Positions 1 through 8,248 of a stretch of 64,000 nt of DNA are shown here, one piece after another. The notes under the pieces were generated by a model that ran no database searches, was not told where the DNA came from, and saw only the letters and a list, made by a program, of their open reading frames with translations. Position 1 is the stretch's first letter; each line of letters starts with the position of its first letter. Origin of the DNA: Caulobacter sp. Root343 (GTDB lineage: Bacteria > Pseudomonadota > Alphaproteobacteria > Caulobacterales > Caulobacteraceae); contig NZ_LMDF01000006.1 in the NCBI RefSeq assembly GCF_001425745.1, positions 290,494-354,493 on the forward strand, written 5' to 3'. Both the position numbers and the translations under genes were made by a program.

Positions 1-518
1 TGGCGCCCGTCCGCGCGGCGGTGGAGGCGGTGCTGCACGCCCACATGCCGTTCCCGGCGCTGGCCATCGACCGCCGCTGGATCCTGCTGGCCAGCAACGC
101 CGCCCTCGCGCCGCTGCTGGAGGGCGTGTCGCCGAAGCTGCTGGAGGGGCCGGTCAACGTGTTGCGGATCAGCCTGCATCCCGACGGCGTCGCGCCACGC
201 ATCGCCAACCTGGCCGAATGGCGCGGCCACATCCTCTCGCGCCTCCGCCGCCAGCTGGCCGACAGCGGCGACGCCGAGCTGGCCGACCTGATCAAGGAGC
301 TGTCGGCCTATCCCGGCGGCGAGGCCCATCCCCGGGCCGGCGAAGGCCTGATCGCCGCGCCGCTGCGGCTGAAGACGCCGGGCGGGGAGCTGTCGTTCCT
401 GTCCGCCACCATGACCTTCGGCTCGCCGCTGGACGTCATGGTCTCGGAGCTGGCGATCGAGACCTTCCTGCCCGCGGACGCCGCGACGGCTCGGGCGCTT
501 CAGTCGACCTCCTCGTAG
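1..518 (+). CDS. XRE-family regulator, C-terminal ligand-binding (MmyB-like) part, 5' truncated by window
   Basis: The frame is already open at base 3 and runs to a TAG at 516-518, so the N-terminal helix-turn-helix half lies outside the window. What is visible matches the MmyB-like ligand-binding domain found behind XRE DNA-binding domains: a PAlxxDRRW-like start (PALAIDRRW), an asparagine-rich turn (ASNAAL), a leucine-rich stretch with RISLHPDG, an AEWRGHIL helix and the closing FGSPLDVMVSELAIETFLPAD block. Members of this family are one-component transcription regulators thought to sense small hydrophobic ligands. The gene converges on the OsmC gene and their 3' ends overlap by 19 bases. 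The DNA-binding half cannot be checked here. Confidence 0.85.
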   Translation, partial: APVRAAVEAVLHAHMPFPALAIDRRWILLASNAALAPLLEGVSPKLLEGPVNVLRISLHPDGVAPRIANLAEWRGHILSRLRRQLADSGDAELADLIKELSAYPGGEAHPRAGEGLIAAPLRLKTPGGELSFLSATMTFGSPLDVMVSELAIETFLPADAATARALQSTSS

Positions 519-973
519 GTCGCCGCGTAGTCGACCGGGAAGTTCACCGAGCGGGCGATGAAGCAGACCTTGTGGATCTCGTGGTGGATGGCGTCGGCCT
601 TGGCCAGGTCCGCGCCGCGCTGGACCCGGATGTGCGGCTTCAAGGTCGCGCTCAGGAAGCGGCCGGCCCCGTCGGGCGTGCTCTCACCGACGCCGATCGG
701 CTGGTCCTGGTAGCCGCGCACCACGATCCCGGCGCTCGAGGCCAGGTGCAGGTACCACAGCATGTGGCAGGCGCTCAGCGACGACAGCAGCAGGTCTTCG
801 GGATTGTGCAGCGTCGGGTCGCCACCCAGCAGCGGGTCGTTGGAGCAGCTGACCACCGGCTTCCCCGGGGTGGCGATGTTCCAGGTGCGGTCATAGCCGC
901 GATAGGTCTTGGTCCCTTCGCCCCGGTCGCCGGTCCACTCGATCAGGCAGGTGTAGTCGTGCTGCTTGGCCAT
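500..973 (-). CDS. OsmC family peroxiredoxin-like protein
   Basis: A 157-residue protein with the OsmC/Ohr fold pattern. The two reactive cysteines expected of the family are present at C69 (within SLSACHM) and C137 (within HKVCFIARSVNFPV). The family reduces organic hydroperoxides in the cytoplasm, usually with lipoyl or thiol donors. The segment NPEDLLLSSLSACHMLWYL is the central helix that carries the first cysteine. It starts 3 bases after the stop of the DUF1272 gene on the same strand, so the two are probably co-transcribed. Its 3' end overlaps the convergent regulator gene by 19 bases. Whether it is a true hydroperoxidase or one of the uncharacterised OsmC branches cannot be told from sequence alone. 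Confidence 0.9.
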   Translation of the reverse strand: MAKQHDYTCLIEWTGDRGEGTKTYRGYDRTWNIATPGKPVVSCSNDPLLGGDPTLHNPEDLLLSSLSACHMLWYLHLASSAGIVVRGYQDQPIGVGESTPDGAGRFLSATLKPHIRVQRGADLAKADAIHHEIHKVCFIARSVNFPVDYAATYEEVD

Positions 974-976
974 TCC

Positions 977-1294
977 TCAACGCTCCTCTGGACGGACATC
1001 CTTCAGTCGCGCGGTCATGGCGGCGATCTCGTCCCGACTCCAGCGCGTGTATTTGCGGATGTCGCTGGCCGGATTGAAGCCCAGGCCCAGTGAAATATGC
1101 GGATGGTGGTAAGCCTGCCGCGGTCGGATCGGCCGGGGCGCGAAGCCACCGCCGCAGGTCGGGCAGACGTTCTGGAGCACCGTCTCGGCGCAGTCGGCGC
1201 AGTAGGTGCATTCGTAGCTGCAGATCCGCGCGTTCGGCGCGTCCGGCGGCAGGTCGAGATCGCAGAGTTCGCAGTTGGGGCGCAGCTGGAGCAT
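977..1294 (-). CDS. DUF1272 cysteine-rich zinc-ribbon-like protein
   Basis: A 105-residue protein whose first 50 residues hold eight cysteines (C8, C11, C25, C29, C32, C35, C44, C47) in the arrangement typical of DUF1272, including the signature ARICSYECTYC. The pattern suggests two structural zinc sites. The C-terminal half (from about residue 55) is histidine- and proline-rich and less conserved in kind, ending in a charged helix. No enzymatic function is known for the family. It precedes the OsmC gene in the same direction with a 3-base gap, so the two form an apparent operon. The 230 bases upstream to the MaoC gene show no further gene. Confidence 0.85.
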   Translation of the reverse strand: MLQLRPNCELCDLDLPPDAPNARICSYECTYCADCAETVLQNVCPTCGGGFAPRPIRPRQAYHHPHISLGLGFNPASDIRKYTRWSRDEIAAMTARLKDVRPEER

Positions 1295-1526
1295 GGGCTT
1301 GGCTAGCGCGCGCGGGTAGGGCGCGAAATGACGGCTATCCCTCGATTTCCGCCAAACAAATCTTGCCTCCCTAGGCCTTGTGCCTAGGGCCCAGTGTTCC
1401 GCCGGCCAGATCGTGATCGGAGCGCGCCCACGCTAGCGGAGCGCTCTATGCGAGATCCCACCTGGCGGAACCATGGGTCCTCGCCACAAGGGCGAGGAAG
1501 GCAGTGTTAGTTGCGAAGGAGAGAGC

Positions 1527-1976
1527 TCACCCCCCGTAGATCACCGAGATCGTCTCGGCCACGCAGGCGGGACGTTCCTCACCCTCGATCTCGATGGTGC
1601 ACTCGTTCTTCATCTGCAGGCCGCCGGCCTTGGGCTCCACCGAGACCAGCTTCTGGCGCATGCGCACCCGCTTTCCGACCCGGACCATGCCCGTGAAGCG
1701 GACCTTGTCGCAGCCGTAGTTGATGCCGCGCGTGACGCCGGTGACGCGCAGGATGCCCGCGCCCAGCATCGGGATCAGCGACAGGGTGAGGAAGCCATGG
1801 GCGATCGGGCCGCCGATCTCCTGGGTGGCGCGCTCGACGTCGACATGGATCCACTGGTGGTCGCCGGTGGCTTCGGCGAACAGGTTGACCCGCTCCTGGG
1901 TGACCTCGACCCAGTCGGAGACCCCGATCTCCTGACCGACCAGGCCGGCGATGTCGGCATAGGCGACTTCCTTCAT
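1527..1976 (-). CDS. MaoC family (R)-specific enoyl-CoA hydratase-like protein
   Basis: A 149-residue single hot-dog protein. The hydratase motif is clear: ATGDHQWIHVD with the catalytic pair D39 and H44, followed by GGPIAHGFLTLSL. MaoC/PhaJ-type enzymes hydrate trans-2-enoyl-CoA to (R)-3-hydroxyacyl-CoA in the cytoplasm. I chose the ATG at 1976 because GGGAGAG lies at the right distance upstream; the frame stays open for another 20 codons upstream but without a better signal. It stands alone between the DUF1272 gene and the exported small protein. The two acyl-CoA synthetases and an enoyl-CoA hydratase elsewhere in the window could supply related substrates, but there is no operon link. Confidence 0.88.
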   Translation of the reverse strand: MKEVAYADIAGLVGQEIGVSDWVEVTQERVNLFAEATGDHQWIHVDVERATQEIGGPIAHGFLTLSLIPMLGAGILRVTGVTRGINYGCDKVRFTGMVRVGKRVRMRQKLVSVEPKAGGLQMKNECTIEIEGEERPACVAETISVIYGG

Positions 1977-2093
1977 GGCGTTTCTCTCCCTCGAACAACT
2001 GTTTGGATTGATCACATGAGAGACGGTCAAGGGCAAGCATCCTAACAGCCCCTTGGGTGAGCTGAGCGGGAACTAGGCCTTGCTTTGGCGCTG

Positions 2094-2510
2094 TTAGTTC
2101 GATTTGGCCGGTGAATCGTTCGAGGCCGCGCAGATCGCTTTGACTATCGTTTCGCTCACGGTGTCGGGCGCAGCCAGCTCAACCTTTTGCTCATATGAAG
2201 CGAACGTCTTGCTGTAGCTCACCGTGCCATCGGCGCGGTGCGAGAGCGCCGCAAGAATTGTGTAGGTCGATGCATCGCAGCTGATTTGGTATCGCCACGT
2301 GGTCGAAACCGCTCCATCCGCATCCGGCTTTTTCAGTGTTGAGCGGATCCAGACATTCTGAGTTCTTCGGCCGATCACGACGCTACTTGCGTCGACGGCC
2401 CAAACCGTGCCGTTGGTGCTTTCGCTCAAATCCACCCATTCGGCGGCGTGCGCGTGATCCGCCAGTGCGATCACGGTGACTACCAAACCCAAGATCAATG
2501 CGCGGTTCAT
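2094..2510 (-). CDS. Small exported protein, surface-adhesin-E-like
   Basis: From the ATG at 2510 the product is 138 residues with a typical signal peptide (MNRALILGLVVTVIALADHAHA, cleavage likely after AHA near residue 22). The mature part is about 116 residues, beginning EWVDLSES and containing VWAVDASSV, RQTQNVWIRSTL-like strands and two cysteines (CDAS and KAICAAS) that could form a disulphide. The pattern of short beta strands with W and paired cysteines resembles the small adhesin-E-like periplasmic family common in Proteobacteria, but the resemblance is weak. The frame extends 28 codons upstream; I rejected that because the hydrophobic signal would then be internal. Function unknown. 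Confidence 0.7.
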   Translation of the reverse strand: MNRALILGLVVTVIALADHAHAAEWVDLSESTNGTVWAVDASSVVIGRRTQNVWIRSTLKKPDADGAVSTTWRYQISCDASTYTILAALSHRADGTVSYSKTFASYEQKVELAAPDTVSETIVKAICAASNDSPAKSN

Positions 2511-2619
2511 GGAGCCCCCTCCAAATCCAAGCGCGACCATAGCGGGGGTTTCCCGAAGTCCGCAACCAAGGGAGCCTGAGGCGCGGCGGCGCATCCACGC
2601 ACTCCTCCGAGACGAAGGA

Positions 2620-3951
2620 TTACGAAAAAGTCGAAACCACCAGCCACACGTTCGCCGCCGAGATCACCACGAACAGGAACCAGGCCACGGCCTTGGTCGC
2701 CCAGCCGTTGGCGAACGGCCCCATCAGGCTCTTGTCGTCGGTGAAGCGCAGCAGCGGCCAGATGGCGAACGGCAGCTGGGCGCTCAGCACCACCTGGGTC
2801 AAAACGAGCAGCTTGCCGACCGAATGCTCGCCCATCGTCAGCACGCCGATCAGGGCCGGGACGATGGCCAGGCCCCGAGTGATCAGCCGCCGCTGCCAGC
2901 AGGGGATCTTCAGATCGAGGAACCCCTCCAGGATCACCTGGCCGGCGATGGTGCCGGTGAAGGTCGAGCTTTGGCCCGAGGCGAACAGGGCGATGGCGAA
3001 CAGGGCGCCGGCCAGCACCCCGCCGGTGACGGGCGCCAGCAACTGGTGCGCCTCCTCGATGCCCGCCACCGTTGTCAGGCCCGAACGGTGAAAGGCTGAG
3101 GCGGCCAGGATCAGGATGGCGGCGTTGATGAACAGGGCCAGGAACAGCGAGACGACGGTGTCGATGGTCGAGAGGCGGATCGCGGCCCGCTTGCCCGGCT
3201 CGTCGGCCGGGGTCACCCGCGTCTGCACGATCGACGAGTGCAGATAGAGGTTATGCGGCATGATCGTCGCGCCCAGGATGCCGATCGCCAGATAGAGGGC
3301 GTTGCCCTGCTGCAGAGCGCTCAGCGACGGCACCAGCCCGCGCGCCACGTCGCCGGCGTTCGGCGGCGCCAGGATCAGCTGGACCAGGAAACAGACCCCG
3401 ACTGTCAGGATCAGGCCCAGGATGATCGCTTCCAGCTGCCGGAAGCCCTTGCCCTTCAGGCCCAGCACGATGACCGTGTCCAGGGCGGTCAGCAGCACGC
3501 CGACCCATAGCGGTATGCCTAGCAGCAGCTTGAAGGCCAGGGCGCTGCCCAGCACCTCGGCGATATCGCAGGCGATGATGGCCAGCTCGGCCAGCAGCCA
3601 TTGTATTCGGACCGCGCGCGGCCCGAACCGCTCGCGCGACATCCGGGCCAGGTCCTTGCCGGTGACCAGGCCCAGACGCATGGCCAGGGTCTGCAGCACG
3701 ATGGCGGCCAGGCTGGACAGCACCACGACGAACAGCAGGCTGGTCCCGTAGCGCGACCCGGCCTCGATGTCGGTCGCCCAGTTGCCGGGGTCCATGTAAC
3801 CGACGCTGACCAGCAGGCCGGGCCCCGCCACCCGCAGCATCCGCTTCCAGGTCGACAGGCCGTCCGGCACCGTGACGGCGCCGCGCACCTCGGCCGGGCA
3901 GAACGGGGCGGTGGCGGTTTTCGGCAGGCGGTCGAGCAGGGCGGCGAACAT
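2620..3951 (-). CDS. mntH: Nramp family divalent metal (Mn2+/Fe2+) transporter
   Basis: A polytopic inner-membrane protein of 443 residues with about 11 membrane segments. Both metal-site signatures of the Nramp family are present: DPGN at residues 54-57 in the first helix and MPHN at 231-234 in the sixth (GATIMPHNLYLHSS). These bind Mn2+ or Fe2+ and couple uptake to protons. I place the start at the ATG at 3951; a TTG at 4020 would add 23 residues, and neither has a strong ribosome binding site. The gene stands alone with no adjacent metal regulator, and no MntR or Fur box is evident upstream. Confidence 0.93.
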   Translation of the reverse strand: MFAALLDRLPKTATAPFCPAEVRGAVTVPDGLSTWKRMLRVAGPGLLVSVGYMDPGNWATDIEAGSRYGTSLLFVVVLSSLAAIVLQTLAMRLGLVTGKDLARMSRERFGPRAVRIQWLLAELAIIACDIAEVLGSALAFKLLLGIPLWVGVLLTALDTVIVLGLKGKGFRQLEAIILGLILTVGVCFLVQLILAPPNAGDVARGLVPSLSALQQGNALYLAIGILGATIMPHNLYLHSSIVQTRVTPADEPGKRAAIRLSTIDTVVSLFLALFINAAILILAASAFHRSGLTTVAGIEEAHQLLAPVTGGVLAGALFAIALFASGQSSTFTGTIAGQVILEGFLDLKIPCWQRRLITRGLAIVPALIGVLTMGEHSVGKLLVLTQVVLSAQLPFAIWPLLRFTDDKSLMGPFANGWATKAVAWFLFVVISAANVWLVVSTFS

Positions 3952-4175
3952 ACGGCCAAGGTGGCGAGTGTCGGCCGCGTTGTCAGCCCCGGCGCCGCGA
4001 ACTTGAGCGCCGTTGATCAACCCGTAGGCGAAACGCGACGATCTCGCGCGACGACGGTCTCATGGCGGAACGTTCGCATCGTCCGGCCCTTCCCCGAAAG
4101 CTCGCATCGCGTCTCCCCGATCCCTGGCGAGCCCGCAAACCCCAGCGGCGGCCCCGGCGACATGTGGCGCCGGGG

Positions 4176-4544
4176 CTAGCGGGAAGCTTCGGAGAGCCGC
4201 GCTTCCAGCTCGGGCCGATCGGTCACGAACCAGACCTGCCGGCCCTGGTTCGACTCATGGACGAAGTCGCGCAGGCTGCGGCTGATCTCGGTTCGGGCCG
4301 AGATGTCGCCGACGAAGGCCAGGCGGATGCGATAGTTGGTGAACTTCTGGACGACCTCGCCGGCGATGCGGGTGGAAAGGTCCAGGAAGCCTTCGGCCAG
4401 GCGCGCAAGCGGGACCGCGACCAGGTCGGCCTCGACGCCCCAGGCCTCGCCCAGCAGATCGCCGGCGGTGATCGCGTCCAGTGGCGCGCCGTCGGCGGCG
4501 ACGAACAGGACCTTGGTTCCGGCGATGGTGGCGATCTCGGTCAT
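4176..4544 (-). CDS. DUF4180 domain protein
   Basis: A 122-residue soluble protein matching the DUF4180 pattern: an N-terminal strand GTKVLFVAADG, a middle helix beginning AGDLLGEAWG, a segment ARLAEGFLDLSTRIAGEVVQKFTNYRIRLAFVGDIS and a closing SLRDFVHESNQGRQVWFV. Proteins of this family are small cytoplasmic proteins of unknown biochemical role, reminiscent of STAS-like or SpoIIAA-like alpha/beta folds. It lies 41 bases downstream of the acyl-CoA synthetase on the same strand and may be read through from it. The start ATG at 4544 is the first in frame that gives the usual family length. Confidence 0.8.
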   Translation of the reverse strand: MTEIATIAGTKVLFVAADGAPLDAITAGDLLGEAWGVEADLVAVPLARLAEGFLDLSTRIAGEVVQKFTNYRIRLAFVGDISARTEISRSLRDFVHESNQGRQVWFVTDRPELEARLSEASR

Positions 4545-4585
4545 GGCGGCCAGATAGGGCGCGCCCGTGAATCCCGCAATCGCGG

Positions 4586-6124
4586 CTAGACGATCCGGCT
4601 CTCGCCCTTGCCCCAATAGGCGTCGCGGATCAGGCGCTTGTAGAGCTTGCCGGTCGGATGCCGGGGCAGTTCGGCCATGAAGTCGATCCGCCTTGGAGCC
4701 TTCACGTGACTGAGATTGGCGCGGGCGAAGGCCAGCAGTTCGGCGGCCAGGGTGGCCTGGTCGTCGGCGGGGTCCATTGGCTGGATCACCGCCACGACCT
4801 GCTCGCCCATCTCCTCGCACGGGGCGCCGACCACGGCGGCGTCGGCGACCTTGGGGTGGGTGATCAGCAGGTTCTCGATCTCCTGCGGATAGATGTTCAC
4901 CCCGCCCGAGATGATCATGAAGCTCTTGCGGTCGGTCAGGTAGAGATAGCCGTCCTCGTCGGCCCAGCCGACGTCGCCCAGCGTCGTCCAGCCGTGCTTG
5001 TTGTAGCTCTCGGCGGTCTTCTCCGGGGCGTTGTGGTAGTTCACGGCCGGGCCGTTGGCGAAATAGACCGTCCCCTCCGCGCGGGGCGGCAACGGGTCGC
5101 CGGCCTCGTCGCAGATCCGCAGCTCGCCCAGCACCGCCTGGCCGACGCTGCCCTTCCGCGCGAGCCAGTTGTCGGAATTGATCCAGCAGAAGCCGTTGCC
5201 CTCGGTGCCGGCGTAGTACTCGTAGATCACCGGCCCCCACCAGGCGATCATCTGCTCCTTGATCGGGACGGGGCAGGGGGCGGCGGCGTGGATGGCCGAC
5301 CGCATCGACGAGACGTCGTACTTGGCGCGCACCGCCTCGGGCAGTTTCAGCATCCGCACGAAATGGGTCGGGACGAATTGGCCGCAGTTGATCCGGCGAT
5401 CCTGGATCAGAGCCAGGGCCGCCTCGGGCTCGAACTTCTCCATCACCACCACCGTGCCGCCCAGCTTGTGGACGGTCATGCACCAGCGCAGCGGCGCGGC
5501 ATGGTACAGCGGGGCCGGCGAGAGATAGACGCTGTCGCCCGAGAAGCCGAAAAGGCCCTGGGCGATCGCCTGCAGGGCGTTGGGCGCGTCGATCGGGCCA
5601 CCGCTCAGGGCCGGCTTGACGCCCTTGGGCCGGCCGGTGGTGCCGGACGAATAGAGCATGTCGGAGCCGGCGGTCTCGTCGGCGATCGGCGTGGTCGGCT
5701 CGCGGGCGCGGGCGTCCTCGTAACTCTTGTAGGCGCCGTGCGGACCGCCGACGGCGAACAGGGTGAGGTCCGGGACCAGCCGGGCGACCTCGTCGATCAG
5801 CGGGCCCATGGCGGTCGAGGTGACGAACACCTTGGCCCCGCAGTCCTTCAGGATGTACTCGACCTCGCCGGCGGTCAGCTTGGTCGAGATGCAGACGAAG
5901 TACAGCCCGGCCCGCTGCGCCGACCAGGCGACCTCGAACAGGCGGGCGTTGTTCTCCATCAGGATGGCGATGACCTCGCCCGCGGACAGGCCCAGCGACC
6001 GGAACAGATGCGCCCCCTGGTTCGAGCGCGCGTCCAGCTGGCCGTAGGTCACCACCTCGCCCGAGCCGGCCATGACATAGGCGGGCTTGTCCGGTTGCGT
6101 TTCGGCGTGGCGGCAGGGGTGCAT
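4586..6124 (-). CDS. Acyl-CoA synthetase (AMP-forming)
   Basis: A 512-residue member of the adenylate-forming superfamily. The ATP-binding loop is LYSSGTTGRPKG at residues 158-169, the adenine motif is YYAGTEG at 304-310, the hinge motif GWTTLGDVGW is at 378-387, DRKSFMIISGG follows, and the catalytic-lysine motif PTGKLYKR lies near 492-499. It activates a carboxylic acid (probably a fatty or aryl acid) to its CoA thioester via an acyl-AMP. The gene follows the GMC oxidoreductase on the same strand, separated by a 101-base repeat, so a pathway from alcohol to acid to acyl-CoA is plausible. The substrate cannot be read from sequence. Confidence 0.93.
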   Translation of the reverse strand: MHPCRHAETQPDKPAYVMAGSGEVVTYGQLDARSNQGAHLFRSLGLSAGEVIAILMENNARLFEVAWSAQRAGLYFVCISTKLTAGEVEYILKDCGAKVFVTSTAMGPLIDEVARLVPDLTLFAVGGPHGAYKSYEDARAREPTTPIADETAGSDMLYSSGTTGRPKGVKPALSGGPIDAPNALQAIAQGLFGFSGDSVYLSPAPLYHAAPLRWCMTVHKLGGTVVVMEKFEPEAALALIQDRRINCGQFVPTHFVRMLKLPEAVRAKYDVSSMRSAIHAAAPCPVPIKEQMIAWWGPVIYEYYAGTEGNGFCWINSDNWLARKGSVGQAVLGELRICDEAGDPLPPRAEGTVYFANGPAVNYHNAPEKTAESYNKHGWTTLGDVGWADEDGYLYLTDRKSFMIISGGVNIYPQEIENLLITHPKVADAAVVGAPCEEMGEQVVAVIQPMDPADDQATLAAELLAFARANLSHVKAPRRIDFMAELPRHPTGKLYKRLIRDAYWGKGESRIV

Positions 6125-6153
6125 CGCGGGGGCCTCTTCTTCTCGAACTTGAA

Positions 6154-6254
6154 TGTCATCCCGGGCGGAGCGCAGCGGAGACCCGGGACCGCAACAGGCG
6201 TCGGCGCTTCCGGCGGTCCCGGATCGGCGCGCTGCGCGCTTGTCCGGGATGACA
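6154..6254. repeat. About 100-bp palindromic intergenic repeat, copy 1 of 3
   Basis: The element begins TGTCATCCCGG and ends with its complement CCGGGATGACA. Inside is a second inverted pair (GGGACCGC against GCGGTCCCGG), so the transcript could fold as a nested hairpin. Closely similar copies lie at 21247-21346 and 52983-53079. This copy separates the GMC oxidoreductase from the acyl-CoA synthetase, both on the minus strand. No open reading frame or transposase is associated with it. Confidence 0.9.
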
Positions 6255-6266
6255 GGGAGGCGGGGA

Positions 6267-7934
6267 CTAAGCCGCCACCGCCTCCCTCGCCGCGGCGCGG
6301 ATCATGTCGCTGGCCTTCTCGGCGATCATGATCGTGGGGGCGTTGGTGTTGCCCGAGACCAGGCGCGGCATGACCGAGGCGTCGACCACCCGCAGCCCCT
6401 CGATCCCGCGCACCCGCAGCTGGGCGTCGACCACGGCCATCGGACCCTGGCCCATCTGGCAGGTGCCGACCGGGTGATAGATGGTCGAGCCGCTGAGCCG
6501 GGCATAGGCCAGCAGCTGCTCGTCGGTCGCGAACGCGCCGCCCGGATTGAGCTCGCTCTCGACATAGGGCGACAGCGCCGGCGCCGCGCCGATCCTGCGC
6601 GCCCACTTCAGGCCCGCCACCGCCACCTCCTGGTCCAGCGGATCGGCCAGGTAGTTGGCGAAGATGGTCGGATAGGTCGACGGATCGGCCGACTTGATCC
6701 GCACATGGCCTCGGCTCTCGGGACGCAGCTGGCAGGGGGCGATGGTCAGGCCGGGGGCGTCCTCCAGCACCATCTTCTGCTCGTTGTTCAGCTTGGCCAG
6801 GTCCATGGTCGCCGGCAGGATGTGGAACTGGATGTCCGGTCCCGCCAAATCCGGACGCGATTTACAGAAGGCGGCGATGTGGGCGGCCGACAGGGTCAGC
6901 AGGCCCTTGCGCTGGAACAGATAGCGCAGCGCCTCGCCGGCCAGGCGCCCGCCCTTGGACTGCTCGTTGACCGAGACGACGCCGGGCTTCAGCCGATAGC
7001 GCACGCTCATCACATAGTGGTCCTGCAGGTTCTCGCCGACCCCGGGCAGGTCGGCGACCACGGGGACGCCGTTGCGGATCAGCAGCTCGGCGGGGCCGAC
7101 GCCCGACAGCTGCAGCAGCTGGGGCGAGTTGATCGCTCCACCGGCCAGGATCACCTCGCCCCGCGCCTTGGCGACGCGCTGGACGCCGTTCTGGGTGAAG
7201 GCGACGCCGACCGCGCGCTTGCCCTCGAACAGGATCTTGCCGGCCAGGGCGTTGGTCTCGACCCGGAGGTTCGGCCGCGTCATGGCCGGATGCAGATAGG
7301 CCACCGCCGCCGAGCAGCGCTGGCCGTTCTTGACCGTCAGCTGGTAGTAGGTCGCGCCCTCCTGGGCCGAGCCGTTGACGTCGTCGTTGCGGGGTATGCC
7401 GGCCTGCTCGCAGGCCTCGATCACCGCGTCCGACACCGGGTGCTTTGTGGTGACGTCCGAGACGTTCAGCGGGCCGCCGGTGGCGTGCCAGTCGCAGTCG
7501 CCGCGCTCCTGGTGCTCGGCGCGGCGGAAGTAGGAGGCGACGTCGTCCCAGCCCCAGCCCTCGCAGCCCAGCTGCCGCCAGCCGTCATAGTCGGCGTGCT
7601 GGCCGCGGATGTAGAGCAGGCCGTTGATCGAGGACGAGCCGCCCAGCACCTTGCCGCGCGGCCAGACGTGGGTGCGACCACCGGTGCCGGGGTCCGGCTC
7701 GGTGGTGTAGAGCCAGTTGACCTTGGGATCCTTCAAGGTCGACGAATAGCCGACCGGGATGTGGATCATCAGGTTCGAGGCGAACTGTCCGAGGTTCTTG
7801 GTGGGGCGGTCGTCGCCGCCGGCCTCCAGCAGCAGGACCTTGAGGCGTCCGCCTTCCGACAGCCGCGCGGCCAGCACGCAGCCGGCCGAACCGGCGCCGA
7901 CGATCACATAGTCGGCCTCGAGGGTCCCGGTCAT
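6267..7934 (-). CDS. GMC family FAD-dependent alcohol/choline dehydrogenase
   Basis: A 555-residue glucose-methanol-choline oxidoreductase. The FAD-binding motif GAGSAG is at residues 13-18, the GMC signature 1 region reads [14 protein letters not shown] near residue 90, signature 2 ([13 protein letters not shown]) near 265, and the catalytic histidine region [10 protein letters not shown] near 490, followed by GNTNAPT near the C terminus. It oxidises an alcohol to an aldehyde with FAD in the cytoplasm or associated with the membrane. No signal peptide is seen. Choline dehydrogenase is one option, but no betaine aldehyde dehydrogenase or BetI is near; the downstream acyl-CoA synthetase favours an aliphatic or terpenoid alcohol. 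The gene is divergent from the enoyl-CoA hydratase. Confidence 0.93.
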   Translation of the reverse strand: MTGTLEADYVIVGAGSAGCVLAARLSEGGRLKVLLLEAGGDDRPTKNLGQFASNLMIHIPVGYSSTLKDPKVNWLYTTEPDPGTGGRTHVWPRGKVLGGSSSINGLLYIRGQHADYDGWRQLGCEGWGWDDVASYFRRAEHQERGDCDWHATGGPLNVSDVTTKHPVSDAVIEACEQAGIPRNDDVNGSAQEGATYYQLTVKNGQRCSAAVAYLHPAMTRPNLRVETNALAGKILFEGKRAVGVAFTQNGVQRVAKARGEVILAGGAINSPQLLQLSGVGPAELLIRNGVPVVADLPGVGENLQDHYVMSVRYRLKPGVVSVNEQSKGGRLAGEALRYLFQRKGLLTLSAAHIAAFCKSRPDLAGPDIQFHILPATMDLAKLNNEQKMVLEDAPGLTIAPCQLRPESRGHVRIKSADPSTYPTIFANYLADPLDQEVAVAGLKWARRIGAAPALSPYVESELNPGGAFATDEQLLAYARLSGSTIYHPVGTCQMGQGPMAVVDAQLRVRGIEGLRVVDASVMPRLVSGNTNAPTIMIAEKASDMIRAAAREAVAA

Positions 7935-8248
7935 CGTCTCTCTCCCTTTTGCCCGTTCTCTTGGGCGGCCGTTCGCGTGTGTCCCGCGTTATCGGCGTTC
8001 AGTTGAGAGGATGCGCCCAGGTTTCCAGATCGCGCAAGGCGCCGTGGGGGGTGCGTGATCTTCCTTCTCCCCTTGCGGGAGAAGGTGGCCGCGAAGCGGA
8101 CGGATGAGGGGTCGAAAGTCCTGTCCGGAACGGCTTGTACGACCCCTCATCCGTCGCCTGACGGCGACACCTTCTCCCGCAAGGGGAGAAGGGATGTTGC
8201 GCCTGATTCATACGCATGTTTGGATCGCGGAAATCAGAGGACGCCCCT
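7935..8248. other. Divergent intergenic region with a large palindromic repeat
   Basis: This 314-base stretch separates the start of the GMC oxidoreductase (minus) from the start of the enoyl-CoA hydratase (plus) and must hold promoters for both. Its middle, 8063-8192, is a long inverted repeat described separately. I see no coding sequence; frames that cross it on either strand consist of repeat sequence. Confidence 0.7.
8063..8192. repeat. Long palindromic intergenic repeat (CCTTCTCC type)
   Basis: Both ends carry the same small palindrome (CCTTCTCCCCTTGCGGGAGAAGG on the left, at 8063-8085, and its complement at the right end). Inside, CGGATGAGGGGTCG near 8100 is mirrored by CGACCCCTCATCCG near 8139. 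The whole 130 bases could fold into one long imperfect hairpin. It lies between divergent genes and has no coding capacity. Confidence 0.85.

Noticed and set aside
6267..7934. Choline dehydrogenase BetA
   Set aside because: No betaine aldehyde dehydrogenase, BetI or choline transporter adjoins it, and GMC proteins of this length have many substrates.
6153..8006. 617-codon open frame on the plus strand
   Set aside because: It lies antisense to the GMC oxidoreductase, begins in a repeat, has no family features and shows the H/G/R-rich composition expected from the reverse frame of a GC-rich gene.
8063..8192. Inverted ends read as a miniature transposon
   Set aside because: No target-site duplication could be made out and no transposase is near; the structure fits an intergenic palindromic repeat better.
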